From assembly GCF_900142385.1 (NCBI RefSeq), contig NZ_FRAQ01000002.1, forward strand, positions 248,001 to 312,000: a stretch of 64,000 bases of DNA, read 5' to 3'. The stretch's first letter is position 1, and every line of letters starts with the position of its first letter. Positions 21,408-30,027 of the stretch are shown here, piece after piece. This DNA is from Marinobacter antarcticus (GTDB taxonomy: Bacteria > Pseudomonadota > Gammaproteobacteria > Pseudomonadales > Oleiphilaceae). The notes beneath the pieces were generated by a model. It was not told where the DNA came from, made no database searches, and saw only the letters and a list, made by a program, of their open reading frames with translations. The position numbers and the translations under genes were made by a program.

Positions 21408-23551
21408 GCATCCTCTACCTGCTTCGCCTGTACCGCTGTAAGCGCAATGGTAAACACAATATCCTCTACCAGCGCACCCCGAGACAAATCGTTAACCGGC
21501 TTTCTCAGACCCTGAAGCATAGGCCCGATACTCACGACATTGGCGCTCCGCTGAACCGCCTTGTAGGTGGTATTGCCGGTATTCAGATCAGGGAAGATGA
21601 ACACCGTCGCTTTACCCGCCACCTTGCTTTTCGGCGCCTTGCTGCGTGCCACGCTCTCGATAGCAGCAGCGTCGTATTGCAATGGGCCGTCAATGAGCAG
21701 GTCTGGCCGGCGTTCGCGGGCAATTCTGGTCGCTTCCCGTACTTTCTCCACATCTTGTCCGCTGCCAGACTCGCCGGTGCTGTAGCTGATCATGGCTACC
21801 ACAGGCTCAATGCCAAAGGCTTCCGCCGATTCGGCGCTCTGTATGGCAATGTCGGCGAGTTCTTCTGCGTTGGGATCGGGGTTGATCGCGCAGTCGCCAT
21901 AGACCAGAACCTGCTGTGGAAGCAGCATGAAGAAAATTGAGGAGACAACCCGGGCCTGATCGTGTGTCTTGATCAGCTGCAGGGCAGGGCGCACAGTGTT
22001 GGCTGTGGTATGGATTGCTCCGGAAACCAGCCCGTCGGCCTCATCCAGAGCGACCATCATGGTGCCCATAACCACGTTGTCCTCAAGCATGGCTTCGGCC
22101 ATATCCGGGGTCAGCCCTTTGTGTTTACGCAGTTCAACCATCGGTGCGACATAGTCTTTTCGCACGCGGGCTGGATCGATGATTTCGATATCGTCGGGGA
22201 GTTCGAGGCCCTGGGAAGCCGCGACGTTACGGATTTCGGATTCGCCGCCGATCAGAACGCAGCGCGCAAGCTTGCGCTGGTGGCAGATGATTGCAGCCTG
22301 AATGGTGCGTGGTTCGCTGCCCTCTGGAAGCACGATGCGCTTGCCAGCTGCACGTGCACGTTCAGAGAGTTGATAGCGGAACGCCGGGGGCGACAACCGG
22401 CTCTGAACTTCAACGCGGAGGTGTTCTTGAAGCCAATTGGTATCAACCTTTGTTGCTACCGTCTCCATCGCTTTTTCGATTCTGTCGGGGTCGTCGGTAG
22501 GAATCGAGGTGGAAAGGTTCGCCAGCATGTGGGCGGTTTCGTAGGTATTGGTTTGCGAGCTAAGCACCGGCAAACCGGTATGCAGCGCACGGGAGCACAG
22601 ATCGATAACCCGCTGATCCGGCATGAGCCCACCCGTCAGCATCAGGCCAGCCAAGGGCACACCGTTGAGAGCTGCAACCGCAGTCGTCACGATGATGTCC
22701 TCACGATCTCCGGGGGTAACCATCAATGTGCCCGGGCTCAGCGTTTCCGTCATATTGCGGATTGACCGGGCGCACACAGAAACTTTCTGAACCCGGCGGG
22801 TGTGCATCTGGCCTTCGTACAGCACCGGGATATCAAGCTCCCGGGCGATATCGGACACCCGGGGCGCCAGCAAATCGGACTGCCAGAAGACTTCGGCCAG
22901 CAAACGGAAGCGGCCTTCCCGGAAGACTTTACAGGCATTTCGATAGTCTATGGTTCCACATTCCGTCTCGCTGATATTGCGGCGAGGCTCTAGCCCCGAC
23001 CTTTCGGGCTCGCCGAGTTTGTTCAGAATAACGGCAATAACATCCTGCGCGGACGCATCGGAAAACAGGCGTGCGGAGAAATCCAGCTCCTCGTCCAGCT
23101 CGTTAGCGCTGCTTTTGCCCGGCGTGCTGACCAGTACGACATCGGATCCGAGGTTGCGTGCCACTTCCACATTAAGCCGGGCTATGTAAGCTTCACTGCG
23201 ATCGGGAACAAGGCCCTCAATGATCACCACGTCGACATCTCTGGCGACTTTCTGGTACTCGCCAACTACCGTTTCCATCAGCAGGTCGGATTTTCCGCGG
23301 TTCAGCCACTGCTGTGCTTTCTTGAGTGGAATCGGATCTGGCGGCTGCAGGTGGCTGCGTGAGCGGACAAAGGTAACGGAAGAATCGTTAACCGCATTAT
23401 GTAAGGACTCTCCCAGGTTAACCGACTGGTAAAAGGGTTTGTAGAATCCGACACTGATGCCCACACGTTCCATGGCGCGCAACAGGCCCAGACAAACCGA
23501 CGTGAGTCCCGAGTCCATGGATGTAGGGGCAATAAACAGGCTTTTAGCCAT
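21395..23551 (-). CDS. pta: Phosphate acetyltransferase Pta (long form)
   Basis: Pta (718 residues) converts acetyl-CoA and phosphate to acetyl-phosphate and CoA. It is the long enterobacterial-type enzyme: an N-terminal P-loop-like domain (SLFIAPTSMDSGLTSVCLGL), a DRTGG domain in the middle, and the C-terminal catalytic PTA_PTB domain starting near FRYQLSERARAAGKRIVLPE, with VSGAIHTTANTVRPALQLIK and FPDLNTGNTTYKAVQRSANV. It starts 21 bases after ackA on the same strand, so the two are cotranscribed. Acetyl-phosphate is also a phosphodonor and acetyl donor in signalling. Confidence 0.97.
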   Translation of the reverse strand: MAKSLFIAPTSMDSGLTSVCLGLLRAMERVGISVGFYKPFYQSVNLGESLHNAVNDSSVTFVRSRSHLQPPDPIPLKKAQQWLNRGKSDLLMETVVGEYQKVARDVDVVIIEGLVPDRSEAYIARLNVEVARNLGSDVVLVSTPGKSSANELDEELDFSARLFSDASAQDVIAVILNKLGEPERSGLEPRRNISETECGTIDYRNACKVFREGRFRLLAEVFWQSDLLAPRVSDIARELDIPVLYEGQMHTRRVQKVSVCARSIRNMTETLSPGTLMVTPGDREDIIVTTAVAALNGVPLAGLMLTGGLMPDQRVIDLCSRALHTGLPVLSSQTNTYETAHMLANLSTSIPTDDPDRIEKAMETVATKVDTNWLQEHLRVEVQSRLSPPAFRYQLSERARAAGKRIVLPEGSEPRTIQAAIICHQRKLARCVLIGGESEIRNVAASQGLELPDDIEIIDPARVRKDYVAPMVELRKHKGLTPDMAEAMLEDNVVMGTMMVALDEADGLVSGAIHTTANTVRPALQLIKTHDQARVVSSIFFMLLPQQVLVYGDCAINPDPNAEELADIAIQSAESAEAFGIEPVVAMISYSTGESGSGQDVEKVREATRIARERRPDLLIDGPLQYDAAAIESVARSKAPKSKVAGKATVFIFPDLNTGNTTYKAVQRSANVVSIGPMLQGLRKPVNDLSRGALVEDIVFTIALTAVQAKQVEDAGRA

Positions 23552-23572
23552 AGCGGAGTTCCAGAAAGTTCT

Positions 23573-24760
23573 TTAGGAGTTGGCGACCAGGCGCGCGGCC
23601 TCGCGGGCGATCACAAGTTCTTCGTTGGTTGGGATGACCAGAATCGGGAAGCGTGAATCGGCGTGTTCTATTCTGCCATCGCTGTAACAGCCGTGATGCT
23701 CATTCATATCCGCATCAATATGAAACCCGAGAAGCTTCAAGTGACTCAGTGTTTTCTCTCGTACCCGGCTGCTGTTCTCCCCGATGCCGCCAGTGAGCAC
23801 CAGCGCATCCAGGTGGCTCAGCGAAGCCATCATGGCTCCTACGTACTTTGCAAGGCGGAAGCAGAATATCTCGATGGCAAGAGCCGAAGGCTCGTGACCA
23901 TGATCGGCCAGCTCGCATAAAGAGCGCATATCGTTGGTCTGCCCAGATATACCGAGAAGGCCACTCTTGTGGTTAAGTACCTCATGAATCTCGTTCAGCG
24001 TCATGCCTCGTGAGGCGAGATAACCGAAAAGACCTGGGTCGACATCACCGCTGCGGGTTCCCATAACCAGCCCTTCGAGCGGCGTCAGTCCCATGCTGGT
24101 ATCGACACTCAGGCCATCCTTGATTGCAGTTATACTGCAACCGTTGCCAAGATGAGCTGAAATGATAGAGGTGGTTGCAGGTGTTTTCCCGAGCCGCCGA
24201 GCGGCTTCATTTGCCATGAAGAAATGGCTGATTCCGTGGAATCCGTAGCGCCGCACACTCCAGTCCCGATAGTAGGCTTCTGGTAGCGCATAAAGGTACG
24301 CTCGCGGTGCAAGAGTCTGGTGATAGGCGGTATCAAATGCGGCAATCTGAGGAATGTCGGGGAATTGCTCCCGGGTAGCTTCGATTCCGGCAAGGGCGAC
24401 CGGATTATGGAGAGGAGCCAAGCCAGCACAGTCATTGATGGTCTCTATCACATCACTATCAATCAGAACTGCTTCGCGAAAGGTTTCTCCGCCATGGACA
24501 ACACGGTGGCCAATGCACAAGGGAGCCGAAGCCATCAACTGACGATCGCGGAGAGCAGAAACCAGTGTCTGCAGTGCCTGTTTGTGATTGGCATTGGCTG
24601 GCAGTTCAACCGTGTGATTGTCGCCATCAATTCGCGCAAACGCGTCCTGCTCGTTAAGCCGCTGCGCCACCGCTGAGGCGATCTTCTCTGAACGTTCGTC
24701 GAACAGGGCGAGTTTGAGAGACGAACTGCCGCAGTTAACGACAAGAATGGACTGTTTCAT
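23573..24760 (-). CDS. ackA: Acetate kinase AckA
   Basis: AckA (395 residues) interconverts acetyl-phosphate and ADP with acetate and ATP. The ASKHA-fold motifs are clear: ILVVNCGSSSLKLALFD at the N-terminus, the substrate site RVVHGGETF, FDTAYHQTL, RRYGFHGISH, SAHLGNGCSITAIKDG, DTSMGLTPLEGLVMGTRSGD and TGGIGENSSRVRE. TGAGGGA precedes the ATG. It lies 22 bases after a GGDEF-EAL gene and 21 before pta, so all three probably share one transcript. Confidence 0.98.
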   Translation of the reverse strand: MKQSILVVNCGSSSLKLALFDERSEKIASAVAQRLNEQDAFARIDGDNHTVELPANANHKQALQTLVSALRDRQLMASAPLCIGHRVVHGGETFREAVLIDSDVIETINDCAGLAPLHNPVALAGIEATREQFPDIPQIAAFDTAYHQTLAPRAYLYALPEAYYRDWSVRRYGFHGISHFFMANEAARRLGKTPATTSIISAHLGNGCSITAIKDGLSVDTSMGLTPLEGLVMGTRSGDVDPGLFGYLASRGMTLNEIHEVLNHKSGLLGISGQTNDMRSLCELADHGHEPSALAIEIFCFRLAKYVGAMMASLSHLDALVLTGGIGENSSRVREKTLSHLKLLGFHIDADMNEHHGCYSDGRIEHADSRFPILVIPTNEELVIAREAARLVANS

Positions 24761-24782
24761 TGTTCCCTCAGGTCCCCGGATA

Positions 24783-27200
24783 TCATATTGATATACGGTG
24801 ATTGGTTCTTAGCCACTCAGTAAACTCTCCGGCGGGGAGAGGGCGACTGTAAAAATAGCCCTGGGCGAAATCGCAGCCTTCCTGTTGCAGGAAATGGGTC
24901 TGCTGCTCATCCTCAACACCTTCGGCTACTACGGTCAGGCCGAGGCTGTGAGCCATATTGATGATTGCACGCACTAGGGTAGCGTCCTCAGACTCTTTCA
25001 TCACATCCTGAACAAACGATTTGTCGATCTTAAGAGTATCAAAGGGGTAACTCTTGAGGTAACTGAGGGCGGAGTAGCCAGTACCAAAGTCATCCACTGA
25101 CAGGCGGATTCCAGCGCTATCCATCTCTCTGAGAATCTCGGCCGTTTCTATTGAATTATCAAGCAGCAGGCGCTCTGTAATTTCCAGCTCCAGTCTTTTT
25201 GGGGCCAGCTCATTGTTGGAGAGTGCACGCATAACCGCCTTAGTAAACCCGGGATCGCGAAACTGACGCGGAGACACGTTTACCGATATGCCAATGTCCT
25301 GGCCGGTAATGGCCTTCCAGCCGGTAGCTGCAAGGCAGGCCTGTTCAAGTACCCATTCGCCAATGGGTACAATCAGGCCGGTCTCTTCGGCCAGCGGTAT
25401 AAACCGATCGGGCATTACCAATCCCATAACCGGGTTGTTCCAGCGTAAAAGTGCTTCGGCCGCCCTCAGTTTGCCGGTCGCGGTATCTACGATTGGCTGG
25501 AAGTAGAGTTCAAATTCTTGTAGCTCGAGCGCCCGCCGCATACGAGACTCCATTTGCAGGCGCTCATGGGATATCTCAGACAATTCAGGGGTGAAATGCG
25601 CATAGGAGCTTTTCCCCTGGTGTTTTGCCTGATACATAGCCGCGTCGGCGTGTTGGAGAAGAGTGCCACTGTTGTCGGAATCCGTAGGGAAAATGGCAAT
25701 GCCAATGCTGGTAGTAACGAACACCTCTTGGCCATTCAGAGAATAGGCGGGAGTAAAAGTTTTCAAAATGCGTTCTGCAACCTGCGAGGACGATTCCGGG
25801 CCGGTGAGGCCTGGCAGAATAACGAGAAACTCGTCTCCGCCGAGTCGCGCCACCGTGCTGGTTCCGCGCAGGCTGCTGGAGATTCTCCGGGCTGATTCAA
25901 TCAGTAAGTTGTCACCGGCATCATGGCCCAGTGTGTCGTTAATGTGCTTGAAGTTATCAAGATCCAGAAACATGACGCCAACCATCGAACTCTCGCGCCT
26001 GGCCTGAGCCAGCGCCAGTTTGAGCCTGTCCAGAGCAAGCATGCGGTTGGGCAGGCCGGTCAGGATGTCGTAATTGGCTTGGCGCAGAAGCTGCTGCTCA
26101 TAGCGCTTTCGGATGCTGATATCCTCGCCAAGTATCATATAGCCGGTGGTGTCGTTGGCCCCATCCTTTATTGGCGTAACGATCAGCTGCTCCCAGAAAC
26201 GCTCTCCATTGCGCCGTAAGCTGTTCACTTCACCCTGCCAGACACCGACCCGCTGCACCTGCAACCGGATGGATTGCCACAGGTGGCTGTTGTCGCGGTT
26301 TTCCAGGTTGTCGTTGCTTAAAGCACCAGGGTGCCGGCCGACAATGGATTTTGCGTCATAACCTGTGAGCTGCGTGAATTTGCGGTTGGCGAACTCGACC
26401 CGCCACTGGCGATCGCAGATAACGACGGAGGAGGGGCTTTGCTCGATTGCTTTGGAGAATTTGTGGATTTCCGCAGCGTCCCTTTCCTGGCGCGCCATAT
26501 CGTCGTTCAGCCGCTCGCGCATCTGGTTAAACGCTTCGGTCACGCGGCCGATTTCATCATTACGGTGTGAGGGCGTGTCCGGGCGATCGAGAGTGAGCGG
26601 GGTGTTGAGGTTTGTCAGGGAAAAGTCTTTTGCGTAATTTGCCATGGCCGTAAGGTGGCGGGTAACGAAGTGCTGGAAAACCCATATGATCAGTATGGAC
26701 ACGAAAAAGGTCTTGAGGAACTCGGTGGCCATGATGACGCCAACCTTTACCTTCATATCCTGATAAACGCGATCCAGATCGGCTGTTACCGTGAGTTCAC
26801 CGAGTTTGAAGGCTTCATCGCCTTGGTGAACCAGATCGAAACTGTGTGACTGGATATCAGCTCCACGGGGGATCTCACCCATTACCAGTTCGGAGTCGGG
26901 TTCGATGCCCAGCCGCAGATGCACGATGTCCGGAAGGCTGAGAATCCCTTCCATTTGGGTCTGGAGCAATTTCTGATCAAGGGCCCAAAGGCTTCTGGCG
27001 AGGCTGGAGGAATACCCGGACTCAACGGCCTGCATGCGACTGTCAATCTGGGAAAGATCTTTCCTGTAGTCGGAATAGATCTGGAGAGCAGAGGCGATCA
27101 GAGTGAAAGCCGAGCTGAACAGAAGTATCCAGGCAAGCAACCTGAAAGACAGGGGGGAGCCCGAACGAAAACGTTGAAGACGCTTCAGTAATTTTGGCAT
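24783..27200 (-). CDS. Membrane HAMP-PAS-GGDEF-EAL cyclic-di-GMP protein
   Basis: An 805-residue sensor with two membrane helices (about residues 20-42 and 155-178) around a periplasmic domain, then HAMP (to about 235), PAS (about 245-365), GGDEF (about 370-540) and EAL (about 545-800). The cyclase motif GGDEF is intact at 454-458 and the phosphodiesterase motif EAL at 582-584, with DDFGTGYSALSYLK and VVAEGVED also present. The RxxD product-inhibition site is RGTS here, so feedback control is probably lost. Whether synthesis or breakdown of c-di-GMP dominates cannot be read from sequence. It heads a tight unit with ackA and pta. Confidence 0.93.
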   Translation of the reverse strand: MPKLLKRLQRFRSGSPLSFRLLAWILLFSSAFTLIASALQIYSDYRKDLSQIDSRMQAVESGYSSSLARSLWALDQKLLQTQMEGILSLPDIVHLRLGIEPDSELVMGEIPRGADIQSHSFDLVHQGDEAFKLGELTVTADLDRVYQDMKVKVGVIMATEFLKTFFVSILIIWVFQHFVTRHLTAMANYAKDFSLTNLNTPLTLDRPDTPSHRNDEIGRVTEAFNQMRERLNDDMARQERDAAEIHKFSKAIEQSPSSVVICDRQWRVEFANRKFTQLTGYDAKSIVGRHPGALSNDNLENRDNSHLWQSIRLQVQRVGVWQGEVNSLRRNGERFWEQLIVTPIKDGANDTTGYMILGEDISIRKRYEQQLLRQANYDILTGLPNRMLALDRLKLALAQARRESSMVGVMFLDLDNFKHINDTLGHDAGDNLLIESARRISSSLRGTSTVARLGGDEFLVILPGLTGPESSSQVAERILKTFTPAYSLNGQEVFVTTSIGIAIFPTDSDNSGTLLQHADAAMYQAKHQGKSSYAHFTPELSEISHERLQMESRMRRALELQEFELYFQPIVDTATGKLRAAEALLRWNNPVMGLVMPDRFIPLAEETGLIVPIGEWVLEQACLAATGWKAITGQDIGISVNVSPRQFRDPGFTKAVMRALSNNELAPKRLELEITERLLLDNSIETAEILREMDSAGIRLSVDDFGTGYSALSYLKSYPFDTLKIDKSFVQDVMKESEDATLVRAIINMAHSLGLTVVAEGVEDEQQTHFLQQEGCDFAQGYFYSRPLPAGEFTEWLRTNHRISI

Positions 27201-27366
27201 CTCGTAAGTTCAGCCACCCAGACCGGTTGATAAATACAGACAGTCTATCACTCCGGAACTATAACAGGCCTGCTCTCGAAATTCCCTGCAAATACGCGAA
27301 AAGGTGGGAGAAACGTGCTCGCTTTGACCTTTCCTGAATTTTCGAGTCGAGGAGTGAGATGGTTGA

Positions 27367-27407
27367 TTGACGCAGATCAATATCTGTATTCAGAGGTGAC
27401 GTAATCT
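27367..27407 (+). promoter_or_regulatory. Anr/FNR-dependent class II promoter for the 51-residue gene
   Basis: TTGACGCAGATCAA (27367-27380) fits the FNR/Anr consensus TTGAYnnnnRTCAA at every defined base. TAATCT at 27402-27407 can serve as the -10, putting the start near 27414 and the box centre close to -41, the class II activating position. Such promoters switch on under low oxygen. Confidence 0.7.
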
Positions 27408-27445
27408 GAACTTAATCAAGTTTGATATAGGGCAGGAGAAAAATT

Positions 27446-27601
27446 ATGTATATGGACCCAGTCGTTTTCGCTGGAATTGCAACTGTTCTACTGATGGTCG
27501 TGTTTTTTGTTGGAGTGGGCATATTCATTATGCGCGATCAAAAAGCGCATGGAGGAGATCAGCACAAGGAAGATCTGAAGACTGGTGGAAAACCGGTCTG
27601 A
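27446..27601 (+). CDS. 51-residue single-helix membrane protein, CcoM-like
   Basis: Short ORF with AGGAG seven bases before ATG. It encodes a short acidic start (MYMDP), one membrane helix (about residues 6-29, VVFAGIATVLLMVVFFVGVG) and a charged cytosolic tail rich in Lys, Asp and His. The pattern of AG..TV.LM...F.G.G.FI..D resembles my recollection of CcoM, the small stability subunit of Pseudomonas cbb3 cytochrome oxidase. A low-oxygen (Anr-type) promoter directly upstream fits that role. No cco genes are in the window. It could be another small oxidase-associated peptide. It ends seven bases before the convergent tRNA-Glu. Confidence 0.7.
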   Translation: MYMDPVVFAGIATVLLMVVFFVGVGIFIMRDQKAHGGDQHKEDLKTGGKPV

Positions 27602-27608
27602 GAAGAAA

Positions 27609-27684
27609 TGGCGTCCCCTAGGGGGTTCGAACCCCTGTTGCCGCCGTGAAAGGGCGGAGTCCTAGGCCACTAGACGAAGGGGAC
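27609..27684 (-). tRNA. tRNA-Glu (anticodon TTC)
   Basis: On the minus strand, a 76-base tRNA with encoded CCA: acceptor GTCCCCT paired with AGGGGAC, anticodon arm CCGCC-CTTTCAC-GGCGG giving TTC, and T arm AGGGG-TTCGAAC-CCCCT. It is nearly identical to E. coli tRNA-Glu. Its promoter is at 27723-27751. Confidence 0.98.
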
Positions 27685-27722
27685 GCAACGCTTCAAAACC
27701 GTGCCTCGTCGAGGTGGCGCGT

Positions 27723-27751
27723 ATATTAAGTAAGCCTCTTCCACCTGTCAA
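27723..27751 (-). promoter_or_regulatory. Sigma-70 promoter of tRNA-Glu
   Basis: Read on the minus strand, TTGACA (27746-27751), a 17-base spacer and TAATAT (27723-27728) lie 38 bases upstream of the mature tRNA 5' end. The -35 is perfect. Confidence 0.75.
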
Positions 27752-27777
27752 CGCTTTTATCAAAAAAAGCTGCCGTT

Positions 27778-28680
27778 TCAACTTGTAGCATCTGCAAGTG
27801 CCTTCTCAAGCGTTGGGTAGCTAAACCCGAACCCGGAATCGGTCAGCCTTGCGGGCACAGCCTGTTGTCCGGTGAGTAGCAGGCGTGACATTTCCCCAAG
27901 AGCGATTCTAAGAACGGGTGCCGGTACCGGGAATATCGCCGGACGTCTGAGTGTACCCGCCAGGCAACAGGTGAATTCGCGGTTCGTAGCCGGATTTGGG
28001 CTTACCACGTTGTATGCCCCCGAAGCTTCAGGCGTCTCCAGCATCCAGATAAGTGCGGCCACAACGTCATCGCGGTGAACCCAGGGCATATACTGGAGGC
28101 CATCACCAAGCCGGCCACCCAAGCCAAATTTGAACGGCGGGATCATGCGCTGAAGGAAGCCACCTCCAGGGCCTGCCACAACGCCCGTTCTGGAAAGGCA
28201 TACGCGCACACGGTGTGACCGCAGCTTAAGAGCAGCGTCCTCCCAGTCCCTGCACAACCGATGGGTAAATTCATCATGGGGTACCGTATCTTCGGTTACC
28301 AGAGTGTTGCCTTGATCGCCATAGAAACCAACCGCAGAACCTGAAATAAGCGCCTCTGGCGGCTGACCCCAGCTGGTGATGATTTCTGTGAGGGTATTGG
28401 TAAGGCCTATACGGCTATTCCGCAGGGCCTGTTTCCGCTGATCTGTCCAGCGTTTGTCCGCTATGCCTTCTCCTGCGAGATTGATCACGGCATCAAAACC
28501 CGGGTGGGATCTCAGGTTCTCAAGGTCAGCGATGACTTCAACCTGGCCGCACAGTGAGCGCACCTTATCCGCAGATTGCCGGCTTAGTACTGTCAGCTCA
28601 TAGCCCCGTTTCAGCATCTCGCGGCATAGCATATTGCCAATAAACCCGGTGCCGCCTGTAATCAGTACACGCTTTTTCAT
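27778..28680 (-). CDS. TIGR01777-type NAD-dependent epimerase/dehydratase
   Basis: A 300-residue extended short-chain dehydrogenase fold protein of the YfcH/TIGR01777 group, whose substrate is not established. The Rossmann start KRVLITGGTGFIGNMLCREM binds the dinucleotide; INLAGEGIADKRWTDQRKQA, SGSAVGFYGDQGNTLVTEDT (with the catalytic tyrosine) and MPWVHRDDVVAALIWMLETP are group signatures. It overlaps the upstream CbiX-like gene by four bases (ATGA), so the two are co-translated. Specific function unknown. Confidence 0.88.
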   Translation of the reverse strand: MKKRVLITGGTGFIGNMLCREMLKRGYELTVLSRQSADKVRSLCGQVEVIADLENLRSHPGFDAVINLAGEGIADKRWTDQRKQALRNSRIGLTNTLTEIITSWGQPPEALISGSAVGFYGDQGNTLVTEDTVPHDEFTHRLCRDWEDAALKLRSHRVRVCLSRTGVVAGPGGGFLQRMIPPFKFGLGGRLGDGLQYMPWVHRDDVVAALIWMLETPEASGAYNVVSPNPATNREFTCCLAGTLRRPAIFPVPAPVLRIALGEMSRLLLTGQQAVPARLTDSGFGFSYPTLEKALADATS

Positions 28681-29069
28681 GACTGTATTCCCAATTGCCC
28701 AGTGTTCTGCCCAAGCTGGAGAGCAACAACATCCTTGATCGCCTGGCCTAGCAGCGGATTTTCTCCGATAGGGGGGCAGAGCTGAATGCTGGCCCCAGTG
28801 GATTGTTCGAGAGCCTCTATCATGGCCGGCACATCCTTGCGCAGGTGGCGCCCGGCTGCCAGAAACAGAGGTACGATGGTAAATTCACGGGTACCTGCGG
28901 CAACCCCCTCATGCACCACCGCGTCCAGGGATGGCTCGGCCAGTTCCATATAAGCGATTCTGGAATTGCTGACAGCCGTTAAAGTGGGCTCGGCGAGGGC
29001 CTCGAAGGTGTCACACCAGCGTTTGTCGCTGCTTCCGTGTGCTAACAGAATAATGCGGCGGCTATTCAT
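28677..29069 (-). CDS. Short CbiX/SirB-type chelatase-like protein
   Basis: A 130-residue single-domain member of the CbiX family (sirohydrochlorin cobalt- or ferrochelatase type). The metal-site histidines are visible: IILLAHGSSDKRW near the N-terminus and VPLFLAAGRHLRKDVP mid-protein. ATG 29069 is chosen; a longer in-frame start at 29153 would add 28 residues unlike the family. It overlaps the epimerase gene. Metal and substrate cannot be told from sequence, and no cobalamin or siroheme genes lie nearby. Confidence 0.85.
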   Translation of the reverse strand: MNSRRIILLAHGSSDKRWCDTFEALAEPTLTAVSNSRIAYMELAEPSLDAVVHEGVAAGTREFTIVPLFLAAGRHLRKDVPAMIEALEQSTGASIQLCPPIGENPLLGQAIKDVVALQLGQNTGQLGIQS

Positions 29070-29172
29070 TAAAGCTCCCGAATAATCGGTGTAGAAGGTG
29101 TCTGTCGTAATTTCTGTTTCGGGCCGGTATTCTCTGCCAGTCCCGTCAATCACGATAACAGGGTGTCATCTA

Positions 29173-29775
29173 ATGTTCGATTGGAAAGAGATTCTGGATT
29201 TCTGGTTCGGAGATCTTGATGAACACGGATTGCCTGACAGCTTCCACCGCAACCGCTGGTTTCGTTCAAGCAAGAGGTTTGATCAGGAAATTCGGCGCCG
29301 GTTTCTTTCCATGGTTTTGTTTGCATCTGAGCAGGGGCTTGATCACTGGCGCAAGACAGCAGGTGGCAGGCTTGCTGAAATCATACTGCTCGATCAGCTC
29401 TCCAGGAATATATTCCGGGGCGGAGCGTTGGCCTTCGAACAGGACAAACTGGCAAACAAGCTATGCAAAGAGGCTATGCGCAAGGGCCATGATATGGCGC
29501 TTCCTCCGGTTCAGAGGGCGTTTATCTACATGCCGCTGGAGCATGCCGAGCGTCTTGAAGATCAGGCTCTGTCAGTTGAGTGCTATGAACAATTGGTTGC
29601 TTCTACTACCGGAATGCTCCAGGACTTTATGAAAAGTTTTTTACGCTCGGCGCAGGATCATAAAGAGATCATCGAGCGTTTTGGTCGGTTTCCTCACAGA
29701 AACCAGGCCCTCAGTCGGCCATCGACTGTAGCTGAAAAGGATTATCTCGGCACCGCTCGCCGTTTTGGACAATAA
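29173..29775 (+). CDS. DUF924 family protein
   Basis: A 200-residue helical, TPR-like protein of the DUF924 family, with no established function. Family markers are ILDFWFGDLDEHGLPDS, RWFRSSKRFDQEIRRRF, RLAEIILLDQLSRNIFRGGA, FIYMPLEHAERLEDQ and IERFGRFPHRNQALSRPST. ATG 29173 is preferred to an upstream in-frame start at 29098, which would overlap the divergent chelatase-like gene's leader and add residues outside the family. It lies upstream of tRNA-Gly. Confidence 0.87.
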   Translation: MFDWKEILDFWFGDLDEHGLPDSFHRNRWFRSSKRFDQEIRRRFLSMVLFASEQGLDHWRKTAGGRLAEIILLDQLSRNIFRGGALAFEQDKLANKLCKEAMRKGHDMALPPVQRAFIYMPLEHAERLEDQALSVECYEQLVASTTGMLQDFMKSFLRSAQDHKEIIERFGRFPHRNQALSRPSTVAEKDYLGTARRFGQ

Positions 29776-29790
29776 AAGTTTGAAAGGAGG

Positions 29791-29818
29791 TTGACGAAAG
29801 GGGTGGGATGCGTAAAAT
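29791..29818 (+). promoter_or_regulatory. Sigma-70 promoter of tRNA-Gly
   Basis: TTGACG (29791-29796) and TAAAAT (29813-29818) with a 16-base spacer lie 34 bases before the mature tRNA. Confidence 0.65.
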
Positions 29819-29852
29819 ACTCATCCGTTGTCGGTACCAGCCGTTCAACATT

Positions 29853-29927
29853 GCGGGAATAGCTCAGTGGTAGAGCACAACCTTGCCAAGGTTGGGGTCG
29901 CGAGTTCGAATCTCGTTTCCCGCTCCA
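29853..29927 (+). tRNA. tRNA-Gly (anticodon GCC)
   Basis: A 75-base tRNA with acceptor GCGGGAA/TTCCCGC, D arm AGCTC-AGTGGTA-GAGC, anticodon arm CAACC-TTGCCAA-GGTTG giving GCC, T arm CGAG-TTCGAAT-CTCG and encoded CCA. A terminator follows. Confidence 0.98.
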
Positions 29928-29935
29928 GATTTCGG

Positions 29936-29972
29936 AAGCCCGGCCTCGAAAGAGGTCGGGCTTTTTGTTTTT
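29936..29972 (+). terminator. Intrinsic terminator of tRNA-Gly
   Basis: AGCCCGGCCTC and GAGGTCGGGCT form an 11-bp stem with one wobble around GAAA, followed by TTTTTGTTTTT. Confidence 0.92.
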
Positions 29973-30027
29973 CGTTATACTGGGCCGCCTCGTCAACATT
30001 AACGCTCTGTTCCGGGAGACGCGCCTT

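Noticed and set aside
29965-30027. Longer N-terminus for the MOSC gene
   Set aside because: It would start inside the tRNA-Gly terminator and adds residues outside the family; GTG 30028 has a good ribosome-binding site.
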